Assembly (NCBI GenBank): GCA_963555705.1 | Contig: OY743180.1 | Span: forward strand, 42,564,129 to 42,628,128 | DNA from: Ligustrum vulgare | Taxonomy: Eukaryota > Streptophyta > Magnoliopsida > Lamiales > Oleaceae | Direction of reading: 5' to 3' | DNA length: 64,000 bases | In this document: in pieces, positions 11,311-24,366 of the stretch | Position numbering within the stretch: the first letter of the stretch is position 1 | Layout: every line of letters starts with the position of its first letter | Made by a program: the position numbers and the translations under genes | The notes under the pieces: generated by a model | The model's database searches: none | Told to the model about the DNA's origin: nothing | What the model saw: only the letters and a program-made list of their open reading frames with translations

Positions 11311-14080
11311 CCTTCAAAGAGGAAAAAATGAGAGAGATTGAATTTCGGAGAATCAAAAATAGATTTAAAATATGAAAAAACGAATCAATACCTACGAAAT
11401 AAATGAAGAACACGAAAACTCCATCAATCAGCCGGGATCGGTACAAGAACGATGATGATCAGAACGGTCGATTGTCCTTCAAAGAGGAAAAAATGAGTGA
11501 GATGGAATTTTGGAGAACCAAAAAATAAATTAAAAGTATGAAAAAACGAATCAATTCCTACAAAATAAATGAAGAACGCGAAAACTCTAGCAATCAGCAG
11601 GGATCGGCACAAGAACGATGATGATCGGAACGGTCGACAAGAATTCGGAGCCGTACAGAGAGGAATTCTTAGGGTTTTAAGGAAAATCAAATAGAATTTG
11701 ACATAACGTGTCCAGCTAAAAGTACGGGCAGCCCAAACAATTCCATGCAAAGCATGGAGTTTGGATTCCGGAACTTAACAGTTAACACCAAAATACAGCG
11801 TTTGAGAAGTACCTTCGAGCTTCAACTCAACAAACAAATCGACAATCAACTTCTTCCGTTATCCTCTAATGCAACAAATTTTCCTTCAAAGAGGAAAAAA
11901 TGAGAGAGATTGAATTTCGGAGAATCAAAAATAGATTAAAAATATGAAAAAACGAATCAATACCTACGAAATAAATGAAGAACACGAAAACTCCATCAAT
12001 CAGCCGGGATAGGCACAAGAACGATGATGATCGGAACGATCGAAAAGAATTCGGAGCCGCACAGAGACGAATTTTTAGGGTTTTAAGGAAAATGAAATAG
12101 AATTTAACATAACGTGTCCAGCTAAAAGTACGGGCATCCCAAACAATTCCATGCAAATCATGGAGTTTGGATTCCGGAACTTAACAGTTAACACCAAAAT
12201 ACAGCGTTTGAGAAGTCCCTTCGAGCTTCAACTCAACAAACAAATCGACAATCAACTTCTTCCGTTATCCTCTAATGCAACAAATTTTCCTTCAAAGAGG
12301 AAAAAATGAGTGAGACGGAATTTTGGAGAACCAAAAAATAAATTAAAAGTATGAAAAAACGAATCAATTCCTACAAATTAAATGAAGAACGCGAAAACTC
12401 CAGCAATCAGCAGGGATCGGCACAAGAACGATGATGATCGGAACGGTCGACAAGAATTCGGAGCCGCACAGAGAGGAATTCTTAGGGTTTTTAGGAAAAT
12501 GAAATAGAATTTGACATAACGTGTCCAGCTAAAAGTACGGGCAGCCCAAACAATTCCATGCAAAGCATGGAGTTTGGATTCCGGAACTTAACAGTTAACA
12601 CCAAAATACAGCGTTTGAGAAGTACCTTCGAGCTTCAACGCAACAAACAAATCGACAATCAACTTCTTCCGTTATCCTCTAATGCAACAAATTTTCCTTC
12701 AAAGAGGAAAAAATGAGTGAGACGGAATTTTGGAGAACCAAAAAATAAATTAAAAGTATGAAAAAATGAATCAATTCCTACAAATTAAATGAAGAACGCG
12801 AAAACTCCAGCAATCAGCAGGGATCGGCACAAGAACGATGATGATCGGAACGGTCGACAAGAATTCGGAGCCGCACAGAGAGGAATTCTTAGGGTTTTTA
12901 GGAAAATGAAATAGAATTTGACATAACGTGTCCAGCTAAAAGTACGGGCAGCCCAAACAATTCCATGCAAAGCATGGAGTTTGGATTCCGGAACTTTACA
13001 GTTAACACCAAAATATAGCGTTTGAGAAGTACCTTCGAGCTTCAACGCAACAAACAAATCGACAATCAACTTCTTCCGTTATCCTCTAATGCAACAAATT
13101 TTCCTTCAAAGAGGAAAAAATGAGTGAGATGGAATTTTGGAGAACCAAAAAATAAATTAAAATTATAAAAAAACGAATCAATTACTACAAAATAAATGAA
13201 GAACGCGAAACTCCAGCAATCAGCAGGGATCGGGACAAGAACGATGATGATCAGAACGGTCGACTGTCCTTCAAAGAGGAAAAAATGAGTGAGATGGAAT
13301 TTTTGAGAACCAAAAAATAAATTAAAAGTATGAAAAAACGAATCAATTCCTACAAATTAAATGTAGAACGCGAAAACTCCAGCAATCAGCAGGGATCGGC
13401 ACAAGAACGATGATGATCGGAACGGTCGACAAGAATTCGGAGCCGCACAGAGACGAATTCTTAGGGTTTTAAGGAAAATGAAATAGAATTTGACAAAACG
13501 TGTCCAGCTAAAAGTACGGGCAGCCCAAACAATTCCATGCAAAGCATGGAGTTTGGATTCCGGAACTTAACAGTTAACACCAAAATACAGCGTTTGAGAA
13601 GTACCTTCGAGCTTCAACTCAACAAACAAATCGACAATCAACTTCTTCCGTTATCCTCTAATGCAACAAATTTTCCTTCAAAGAGGAAAAAATGAGAGAG
13701 ATCGAATTTTGGAGAACCAAAAATAGATTAAAAATATAAAAAAACCAATCAATACCTACAAAATAAATGAAGAACAAGAAAACTCCATCAATCAGCCGGG
13801 ATCGGCACAAGAACGATGATGATCGGAACGGTCGACAAGAATTCGGAGCCGCACAGAGACGAATTTTTAGGGTTTTAAGGAAAATGAAATAGAATTTGAC
13901 ATAACGTGTCCAGCTAAAAGTACGGGCAGCCCAAACAATTCCATGCAAATCATGGAGTTTGGATTCCGGAACTTAACGGTTAACACCAAAATACAGCGTT
14001 TGAGAAGTCCCTTCGAGCTTCAACTCAACAAACAAATCGACAATCAACTTCTTCCGTTATCCTCTAATGCCACAAATTTT
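11311..14080. repeat. R1/R2 transition, non-periodic monomer order
   Basis: Starts: 11311S, 11476, 11883, 12289, 12696, 13103S, 13268, 13675. The monomer at 11883 is the first A* copy (SalI site lost, GGGCATCCC). The pair 11883-12695 resembles 18418-19230, and 12696-13674 resembles 17438-18417 (offset about 4,742 bp). The same two pieces therefore occur in swapped order further on. The S at 13103 lacks one A in GCGAAAACTCC and is 165 bp. Confidence 0.85.
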
Positions 14081-15629
14081 CCTTCAAAGAGGAAAAAATG
14101 AGAGAGATCGAATTTTGGAGAACCAAAAATAGATTAAAAATATGAAAAAACGAATCAATACCTACAAAATAAATGAAGAACACGAAAACTCCATCAATCA
14201 GCCGGGATCGGCACAAGAACGATGATGATCAGAACGGTCGACTGTCCTTCAAAGAGGAAAAAATGAGTGAGATTGAATTTTGGAGAACCAAAAAATAAAT
14301 TAAAAGTATGAAAAAACGAATCAATTCCTACAAAATAAATGAAGAAGCGAAAACTCTAGCAATCAGCGGGGATCGGCACAAGAACGATGATGATCGGAAC
14401 GGTCGACAAGAATTCGGAGCCGCACAGAGAGGAATTCTTAGGGTTTTAAGGAAAATCAAATAGAATTTGACATAACGTGTCCAGCTAAAAGTACGGGCAG
14501 CCCAAACAATTCCATGCAAAGCATGGAGTTTGGATTCCGGAACTTAACAGTTAACACCAAAATACAGCGTTTGAGAAGTACCTTCGAGCTTCAACTCAAC
14601 AAACAAATCGACAATCAACTTCTTCCGTTATCCTCTAATGCAACAAATTTTCCTTCAAAGAGGAAAAAATGAGAGAGATTGAATTTCGGAGAATCAAAAA
14701 TAGATTAAAAATATGAAAAAATGAATCAATACCTACAAAATAAATGAAGAACACGAAAACTACATTAATCAGCCGGGATCGGCACAAGAACGATGATGAT
14801 CGGAACGGTCGAAAAGAATTCGGAGCCGCACAGAGACGAATTTTTAGGGTTTTAAGGAAAATGAAATAGAATTTGACATAACGTGTCCAGCTAAAAGTAC
14901 GGGTATCCCAAACAATTCCATGCAAATCATGGAGTTTGGATTCCGGAACTTAACAGTTAACACCAAAATACAGCGTTTGAGAAGTCCCTTCGAGCTTCAA
15001 CTCAACAAACAAATCGACAATCAACTTCTTCCGTTATACTCTAATGCAACAAATTTTCCTTCAAAGAGGAAAAAATGAGAGAGATCGAATTTTGGAGAAC
15101 CAAAAATAGATTAAAAATATGAAAAAACGAATCAATACCTACAAAATAAATGAAGAACACGAAAACTCCATCAATCAGCCGGAATCGGCACAAGAACGAT
15201 GATGATCAGAACTGTCGAATTTCCTTCAAAGAGGAAAAAATGAGTGAGACGGAATTTTGGAGAACCAAAAAATAAATTAAAAGTATGAAAAAACGAATCA
15301 ATTCCTACAAATTAAATGAAGAACTCGAAAACTCCAGCAATCAGCAGGGATCGGCACAAGAACGATGATGATCGGAACGGTCGACAAGAATTCGGAGCCG
15401 CACAGAGAGGAATTCTTAGGGTTTTAACGAAAATGAAATAGAATTTGACATAACGTGTCCAGCTAAAAGTACGGGCAGCCCAAACAATTCCATGCAAAGC
15501 ATGGAGTTTGGATTCCGGAACTTAACGGTTAACACCAAAATACAGCGTTTGAGAAGAACCTTCGAGCTTCAACGCAACAAACAAATCGACAATCAACTTC
15601 TTCCGTTATCCTCTAATGGAACAAATTTT

Positions 15630-15795
15630 CCTTCAAAGAGGAAAAAATGAGAGAGATCGAATTTCGGAGAACCAAAAATAGATTAAAAATATGAAAAAAC
15701 GAATCAATTCCTAATAAAATAAATGAAGAACGCGAAAACTCCAGCAATCAGCAGGGATCGGCACAAGAACGATGATGATCAGAACGGTCGACTGT
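15630..15795. repeat. S monomer subtype A' (166 bp)
   Basis: The leader is A-like (GAGAGAGATCGAATTTCGG), but the middle reads CCTAATAAAATAAATG and continues like B (GAACGCGAAAACTCCAGC). It looks like an A/B hybrid. Related copies start at 22318, 25916, 28536, 30749 and 34844. It occupies the HOR position taken by C-type S in R3b. Confidence 0.85.
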
Positions 15796-16939
15796 CCTTC
15801 AAAGAGGAAAAAATGAGTGAGATGGAATTTTGGAGAACCAAAAAATAAATTAAAATTATGAAAAAACGAATCAATTACTACAAAATAAATGAAGAACGCG
15901 AAAACTCCAGCAATCAGCAGGGATCGGGACAAGAACGATGATGATCAGAACGGTCGACTGTCCTTCAAAGAGGAAAAAATAAGTGAGATGGAATTTTGGA
16001 GAACCAAAAAATAAATTAAAAGTATGAAAAAACGAATCAATTCCTACAAATTAAATGAAGAACGCGAAAACTCCAGCAATCAGCAGGGATCGGCACAAGA
16101 ACGATGATGATCGGAACGGTCGACAAGAATTCGGAGCCGCACAGAGAGGAATTCTTAGGGTTTTAAGGAAAATAAAATAGAATTTGACATAACGTGTCCA
16201 GCTAAAAGTACGGGCAGCCCAAACAATTCCATGCAAAGCATGGAGTTTGGATTCCGGAACTTAACAGTTAACACCAAAATACAGAGTTTGAGAAGTACCT
16301 TCGAGCTTCAACTCAACAAACAAATCGACAATCAACTTCTTCCGTTATCCTCTAATGCAACAAATTTTCCTTCAAAGAGGAAAAAATGAGAGAGATCGAA
16401 TTTTGGAGAACCAAAAATAGATTAAAAATATGAAAAAACGAATCAATACCTACAAAATAAATGAAGAACGCGAAAACTCCATCAATCAGCCGGGATCGGC
16501 ACAAGAACGATGATGATCAGAACGGTCGACTTTCCTTCAAAGAGGAAAAAATGAGTGAGATGGAATTTTGGAGAACCAAAAATAAATTAAAAGTATGAAA
16601 AAACGAATCAATTCCTACAAAATAAATGAAGAACGCGAAAACTCCAGTAATCAGCAGGGATCGACACAAGAACGATGATAATCGGAACGGTCGACAAGAA
16701 TTCGGAGCCGCACAGAGAGCAATTCTTAGGGTTTTAAGGAAAATGAAATAGAATTTGACATAACGTGTCCAGCTAAAAGTACGGGCAGCCCAAACAATTC
16801 CATGCAAAGCATGGAGTTTGGATTCCGGAACTTAACGGTTAACACCAAAATACAGCATTTGAGAAGTACCTTCGAGCATCAACGCAACAAACAAATCGAC
16901 AATCAACTTCTTCCGTTATCCTCTAATGGAACAAATCTT

Positions 16940-17105
16940 CCTTCAAACAGGAAAAAATGATAGAGATCGAATTTCGGAGAACCAAAAATAGATTAAAAAT
17001 ATGAAAAAATGAATCAATTCCTAATAAAATAAATGAAGAACGCGAAAACTCCAGCAATCAGCAGGGATCGGCACAAGAACGATGATGATCAGAACGGTCG
17101 ACTGT
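16940..17105. repeat. S monomer subtype C (166 bp)
   Basis: The box is altered to CCTTCAAACAGG and the leader to GATAGAGATCGAAT, followed by CCTAATAAAATAAATG. The preceding L carries a linked tail: CAGCATTTGAGAAG, usually CGAGCATCAACGC, and TAATGGAACAAATC. Copies start at 16940, 23628 and 27226, and then recur in almost every R3b unit up to 49657. The subtype is absent from R1 and R4, so it is a good lineage marker. Confidence 0.88.
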
Positions 17106-17437
17106 CCTTCAAAGAGGAAAAAATGAGTGAGATGGAATTTTGGAGAACCAAAAAATAAATTAAAAATATCAAAAAACGAATCAATTACTACAAAATAAAT
17201 GAAGAACGCGAAAACTCCAGCAATCAGCAGGGATCGGGACAAGAACGATGATGATCAGAACGGTCGACTGTCCTTCAAAGAGGAAAAAATGAGTGAGATG
17301 GAATTTTGGAGAACCAAAAAATAAATTAAAAGTATGAAAAAACGAATCAATTCCTACAAATTAAATGAAGAACGCGAAAACTCCAGCAATCAGCAGGGAT
17401 CGGCACAAGAACGATGATGATCAGAACGGTCGACTGT

Positions 17438-20400
17438 CCTTCAAAGAGGAAAAAATGAGTGAGACGGAATTTTGGAGAACCAAAAAATAAATTAAAAGTA
17501 TGAAAAAATGAATCAATTCCTACAAATTAAATGAAGAACGCGAAAACTCCAGCAATCAGCAGGGATCGGCACAAGAACGATGATGATCGGAACGGTCGAC
17601 AAGAATTCGGAGCCGCACAGAGAGGAATTCTTAGGGTTTTTAGGAAAATGAAATAGAATTTGACATAACGTGTCCAGCTAAAAGTACGGGCAGCCCAAAC
17701 AATTCCATGCAAAGCATGGAGTTTGGATTCCGGAACTTTACAGTTAACACCAAAATATAGCGTTTGAGAAGTACCTTCGAGCTTCAACGCAACAAACAAA
17801 TCGACAATCAACTTCTTCCGTTATCCTCTAATGCAACAAATTTTCCTTCAAAGAGGAAAAAATGAGTGAGATGGAATTTTGGAGAACCAAAAAATAAATT
17901 AAAATTATAAAAAAACGAATCAATTACTACAAAATAAATGAAGAACGCGAAAACTCCAGCAATCAGCAGGGATCGGGACAAGAACGATGATGATCAGAAC
18001 GGTCGACTGTCCTTCAAAGAGGAAAAAATGAGTGAGATGGAATTTTTGAGAACCAAAAAATAAATTAAAAGTATGAAAAAACGAATCAATTCCTACAAAT
18101 TAAATGTAGAACGCGAAAACTCCAGCAATCAGCAGGGATCGGCACAAGAACGATGATGATCGGAACGGTCGACAAGAATTCGGAGCCGCACAGAGAGGAA
18201 TTCTTAGGGTTTTAAGGAAAATGAAATAGAATTTGACAAAACGTGTCCAGCTAAAAGTACGGGCAGCCCAAACAATTCCATGCAAAGCATGGAGTTTGGA
18301 TTCCGGAACTTAACAGTTAACACCAAAATACAGCGTTTGAGAAGTACCTTCGAGCTTCAACTCAACAAACAAATCGACAATCAACTTCTTCCGTTATCCT
18401 CTAATGCAACAAATTTTCCTTCAAAGAGGAAAAAATGAGAGAGATTGAATTTCGGAGAATCAAAAATAGATTAAAAATATGAAAAAACGAATCAATACCT
18501 ACGAAATAAATGAAGAACACGAAAACTCCATCAATCAGCCGGGATCGGCACAAGAACGATGATGATCGGAACGGTCGAAAAGAATTCGGAGCCGCACAGA
18601 GACGAATTTTTAGGGTTTTAAGGAAAATGAAATAGAATTTGACATAACGTGTCCAGCTAAAAGTACGGGCATCCCAAACAATTCCATGCAAATCATGGAG
18701 TTTGGATTCCGGAACTTAACAGTTAACACCAAAATACAGCGTTTGAGAAGTCCCTTCGAGCTTCAACTCAACAAACAAATCGACAATCAACTTCTTCCGT
18801 TATCCTCTAATGCAACAAATTTTCCTTCAAAGAGGAAAAAATGAGTGAGTCGGAATTTTGGAGAACCAAAAAATAAATTAAAAGTATGAAAAAACGAATC
18901 AATTCCTACAAATTAAATGAAGAACGCGAAATATCCAGCAATCAGCAGGGATCGGCACAAGAACGATGATGATCGAAACGGTCGACAAGAATTCGGAGCC
19001 GCACAGAGAGGAATTCTTAGGGTTTTTAGGAAAATGAAATAGAATTTGACATAACGTGTCCAGCTAAAAGTACGGGCAACCCAAACAATTCCATGCAAAG
19101 CATGGAGTTTGGATTCCGGAACTTAACAGTTAACACCAAAATACAGCGTTTGAGAAGTACCTTCGAGCTTCAACTCAACAAACAAATCGACAATCAACTT
19201 ATTCCGTTATCCTCTAATGCAACAAATTTTCCTTCAAAGAGGAAAAAATGAGAGAGATCGAATTTTGGAGAATTAAAAATATGAAAAAACGAATCAATAC
19301 CTACAAAATAAATGAAGAACACGAAAACTCCATCAATCAGCCGGGATCGGCACAAGAACGATGATGATCAGAACGGTCGACTGTCCTTCAAAGAGGAAAA
19401 AATGAGTGAGATGGAATTTTGGAGAACCAAAAAATAAATTAAAAGTATGAAAAAACGAATCAATTCCTACAAAATAAATGAAGAACGCGAAAACTCCAGC
19501 AATCAGCAGGGATCGGCACAAGAACGATGATGATCGGAACGGTCGACAAGAATTCGGAGCCGCACAGAGAGGAATTCTTAGGGTTTTAAGGAAAATGAAA
19601 TAGAATTTGACATAACGTGTCCAGCTAAAAGTACGGGCAGCCCAAACAATTCCATGCAAAGCATGGAGTTTGGATTCCGGAACTTAACAGTTAACACCAA
19701 AATACAGCGTTTGAGAAGTACCTTCGAGCTTCAACGCAACAAACAAATCGACAATCAACTTCTTCCGTTATCCTCTAATGCAACAAATTTTCCTTCAAAG
19801 AGGAAAAAATGAGAGAGATCGAATTTTGGAGAACCAAAAATAGATTAAAAATATGAAAAAACGAATCAATACCTACAAAATAAATGAAGAACACGAAAAC
19901 TCCATCAATCAGCCTGGATCGGCACAAGAACGATGATGATCAGAAAGGTCGACTGTCCTACAAAGAGGAAAAAATGAGTGAGATTGAATTTTGGAGAACC
20001 AAAAATAAATTAAAAGTACGAAAAAACGAATCAATTCCTACAAAATAAATGAAGATCGCGAAAACTCCAGCAATCAGCAGGGATCGACACAAGAACGATG
20101 ATGATCGGAACGGTCGACAAGAATTCGGAGCCGCACAGAGAGGAATTCTTAGGGTTTTAAGGAAAATGAAATAGAATTTGACATAACGTGTCCAGCTAAA
20201 AGTACGGGCAGCCCAAACAATTCCATGCAAAGCATGGAGTTTGGATTCCGGAACTTAACAGTTAACACCAAAATACAGCGTTTGAGAAGTCCCTTCGAGC
20301 TTCAAATCAACAAACAAATCGACAATCAACTTCTTCCGTTATCCTCTAATGCAACAAATTTTCCTTTAAAGAGGAAAAAATGAGAGAGATCGAATTTTGG

Positions 20401-20768
20401 AGAACCAAAAATAGATTAAAAATATAAAAAAACCAATCAATACCTACAAAATAAATGAAGAACAAGAAAACTCCATCAATCAGCCGGGATCGGCACAAGA
20501 ACGATGATGATCGGAACGGTCGACAAGAATTCGGAGCCGCACAGAGACGAATTTTTAGGGTTTTAAGGAAAATGAAATAGAATTTGACATAACGTGTCCA
20601 GCTAAAAGTACGGGCAGCCCAAACAATTCCATGCAAATCATGGAGTTTGGATTCCGGAACTTAACGGTTAACACCAAAATACAGCGTTTGAGAAGTCCCT
20701 TCGAGCTTCAACTCAACAAACAAATCGACAATCAACTTCTTCCGTTATCCTCTAATGCCACAAATTTT
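17438..20768. repeat. R2 mosaic interruption between HOR copies
   Basis: Starts: 17438, 17845S, 18011, 18418, 18824, 19231S, 19385, 19792S, 19957, 20363. Its first part repeats 12696-13674 and then 11883-12695. It includes the internally deleted S at 19231 and an L at 19957 with the variant box CCTACAAAGAGG, otherwise found only in R4. The last L (20363) matches 13675. The order suggests several unequal exchanges rather than one duplication. Confidence 0.82.
19231..19384. repeat. S monomer with 11-bp internal deletion (154 bp)
   Basis: This A-leader S reads GGAGAATTAAAAATATG where other copies have GGAGAACCAAAAATAGATTAAAAATATG, so 11 bp are lost between short A/T repeats. It is the only 154-bp unit in the window and was not amplified. 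Confidence 0.9.
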
Positions 20769-23700
20769 CCTTCAAAGAGGAAAAAATGAGAGAGATCGAA
20801 TTTTGGAGAACCAAAAATAGATTAAAAATATGAAAAAACGAATCAATACCTACAAAATAAATGAAGAACACGAAAACTCCATCAATCAGCCGGGATCGGC
20901 ACAAGAACGATGATGATCAGAACGGTCGACTGTCCTTCAAAGAGGAAAAAATGAGTGAGATTGAATTTTGGAGAACCAAAAAATAAATTAAAAGTATGAA
21001 AAAACGAATCAATTCCTACAAAATAAATGAAGAAGCGAAAACTCTAGCAATCAGCGGGGATCGGCACAAGAACGATGATGATCGGAACGGTCGACAAGAA
21101 TTCGGAGCCGCACAGAGAGGAATTCTTAGGGTTTTAAGGAAAATCAAATAGAATTTGACATAACGTGTCCAGCTAAAAGTACGGGCAGCCCAAACAATTC
21201 CATGCAAAGCATGGAGTTTGGATTCCGGAACTTAACAGTTAACACCAAAATACAGCGTTTGAGAAGTACCTTCGAGCTTCAACTCAACAAACAAATCGAC
21301 AATCAACTTCTTCCGTTATCCTCTAATGCAACAAATTTTCCTTCAAAGAGGAAAAAATGAGAGAGATTGAATTTCGGAGAATCAAAAATAGATTAAAAAT
21401 ATGAAAAAATGAATCAATACCTACAAAATAAATGAAGAACACGAAAACTACATCAATCAGCCGGGATCGGCACAAGAACGATGATGATCGGAACGGTCGA
21501 AAAGAATTCGGAGCCGCACAGAGACGAATTTTTAGGGTTTTAAGGAAAATGAAATAGAATTTGACATAACGTGTCCAGCTAAAAGTACGGGTATCCCAAA
21601 CAATTCCATGCAAATCATGGAGTTTGGATTCCGGAACTTAACAGTTAACACCAAAATACAGCGTTTGAGAAGTCCCTTCGAGCTTCAACTCAACAAACAA
21701 ATCGACAATCAACTTCTTCCGTTATACTCTAATGCAACAAATTTTCCTTCAAAGAGGAAAAAATGAGAGAGATCGAATTTTGGAGAACCAAAAATAGATT
21801 AAAAATATGAAAAAACGAATCAATACCTACAAAATAAATGAAGAACACGAAAACTCCATCAATCAGCCGGAATCGGCACAAGAACGATGATGATCAGAAC
21901 TGTCGACTTTCCTTCAAAGAGGAAAAAATGAGTGAGACGGAATTTTGGAGAACCAAAAAATAAATTAAAAGTATGAAAAAACGAATCAATTCCTACAAAT
22001 TAAATGAAGAACTCGAAAACTCCAGCAATCAGCAGGGATCGGCACAAGAACGATGATGATCGGAACGGTCGACAAGAATTCAGAGCCGCACAGAGAGGAA
22101 TTCTTAGGGTTTTAACGAAAATGAAATAGAATTTGACATAACGTGTCCAGCTAAAAGTACGGGCAGCCCAAACAATTCCATGCAAAGCATGGAGTTTGGA
22201 TTCCGGAACTTAACGGTTAACACCAAAATACAGCGTTTGAGAAGAACCTTCGAGCTTCAACGCAACAAACAAATCGACAATCAACTTCTTCCGTTATCCT
22301 CTAATGGAACAAATTTTCCTTCAAAGAGGAAAAAATGAGAGAGATCGAATTTCGGAGAACCAAAAATAGATTTAAAATATGAAAAAACGAATCAATTCCT
22401 AATAAAATAAATGAAGAACGCGAAAACTCCAGCAATCAGCAGGGATCGGCACAATAACGATGATGATCAGAACGGTCGACTGTCCTTCAAAGAGGAAAAA
22501 ATGAGTGAGATGGAATTTTGGAGAACCAAAAAATAAATTAAAATTATGAAAAAACGAATCAATTACTACAAAATAAATGAAGAACGCGAAAACTCCAGCA
22601 ATCAGCAGGGATCGGGACAAGAACGATGATGATCAGAACGGTCGACTGTCCTTCAAAGAGGAAAAAATAAGTGAGATGGAATTTTGGAGAACCAAAAAAT
22701 AAATTAAAAGTATGAAAAAACGAATCAATTCCTACAAATTAAATGAAGAACGCGAAAACTCCAGCAATCAGCAGGGATCGGCACAAGAACGATGATGATC
22801 GGAACGGTCGACAAGAATTCGGAGCCGCACAGAGAGGAATTCTTAGGGTTTTAAGGAAAATAAAATAGAATTTGACATAACGTGTCCAGCTAAAAGTACG
22901 GGCAGCCCAAACAATTCCATGCAAAGCATGGAGTTTGGATTCCGGAACTTAACAGTTAACACCAAAATACAGCGTTTGAGAAGTACCTTCGAGCTTCAAC
23001 TCAACAAACAAATCGACAATCAACTTCTTCCGTTATCCTCTAATGCAACAAATTTTCCTTCAAAGAGGAAAAAATGAGAGAGATCGAATTTTGGAGAACC
23101 AAAAATAGATTAAAAATATGAAAAAACGAATCAATTCCTACAAAATAAATGAAGAACGCGAAAACTCCATCAATCAGCCGGGATCGGCACAAGAACGATG
23201 ATGATCAGAACGGTCGACTTTCCTTCAAAGAGGAAAAAATGAGTGAGATGGAATTTTGGAGAACCAAAAATAAATTAAAAGTATGAAAAAACGAATCAAT
23301 TCCTACAAAATAAATGAAGAACGCGAAAACTCCAGTAATCAGCAGGGATCGACACAAGAACGATGATAATCGGAACGGTCGACAAGAATTCGGAGCCGCA
23401 CAGAGAGCAATTCTTAGGGTTTTAAGGAAAATGAAATAGAATTTGACATAACGTGTCCAGCTAAAAGTACGGGCAGCCCAAACAATTCCATGCAAAGCAT
23501 GGAGTTTGGATTCCGGAACTTAACGGTTAACACCAAAATACAGCATTTGAGAAGTACCTTCGAGCATCAACGCAACAAACAAATCGACAATCAACTTCTT
23601 CCGTTATCCTCTAATGGAACAAATCTTCCTTCAAACAGGAAAAAATGATAGAGATCGAATTTCGGAGAACCAAAAATAGATTAAAAATATGAAAAAACGA

Positions 23701-24366
23701 ATCAATTCCTAATAAAATAAATGAAGAACGCGAAAACTCCAGCAATCAGCAGGGATCGGCACAAGAACGATGATGATCAGAACGGTCGACTGTCCTTCAA
23801 AGAGGAAAAAATGAGTGAGATGGAATTTTGGAGAACCAAAAAATAAATTAAAAATATCAAAAAACGAATCAATTACTACAAAATAAATGAAGAACGCGAA
23901 AACTCCAGCAATCAGCAGGGATCGGGACAAGAACGATGATGATCAGAACGGTCGACTGTCCTTCAAAGAGGAAAAAATGAGTGAGATGGAATTTTGGAGA
24001 ACCAAAAAATAAATTAAAAGTATGAAAAAACGAATCAATTCCTACAAATTAAATGAAGAACGCGAAAACTCCAGCAATCAGCAGGGATCGGCACAAGAAC
24101 GATGATGATCGGAACGGTCGACAAGAATTCGGAGCCGCACAGAGACGAATTTTTACGGTTTTAAGGAAAATGAAATAGAATTTGACATAACGTGTCCAGC
24201 TAAAAGTACGGGCAGCCCAAACAATTCCATGCAAATCATGGAGTTTGGATTCCGGAACTTAACAGTTAACACCAAAATACAGCGTTTGAGAAGTCCCTTC
24301 GAGCTTCAACTCAACAAACAAATCGACAATCAACTTCTTCCGTTATCCTCTAATGCCACAAATTTT
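20769..24366. repeat. R2 HOR, 3,598-bp 13-mer, copy b
   Basis: Starts: 20769S, 20934, 21340, 21746S, 21911, 22318S, 22484S, 22650, 23057S, 23222, 23628S, 23794S, 23960. Six L and seven S total 3,598 bp. The last L (23960) carries TTTTTACGGTTTT at about 24150-24162, a broken telo-box. 22318 has the private changes TAGATTTAAAATATG and CACAATAACG. Confidence 0.92.

Larger units (their letters stand above)
14081..17437. repeat. R2 HOR, partial older copy of the 3,598-bp 13-mer
   Basis: Starts: 14081S, 14246, 14652, 15058S, 15223, 15630S, 15796S, 15962, 16369S, 16534, 16940S, 17106S, 17272S. The order equals that of the copy at 20769 except for the last monomer, which is S here and L there. The offset to that copy is 6,688 bp and begins with the preceding L at 13675. 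Shared private variants include TAATGCCAC before 14081, the GAAGAAGCGAAAACTC deletion (14246) and TTATACTC before 15058. Confidence 0.88.
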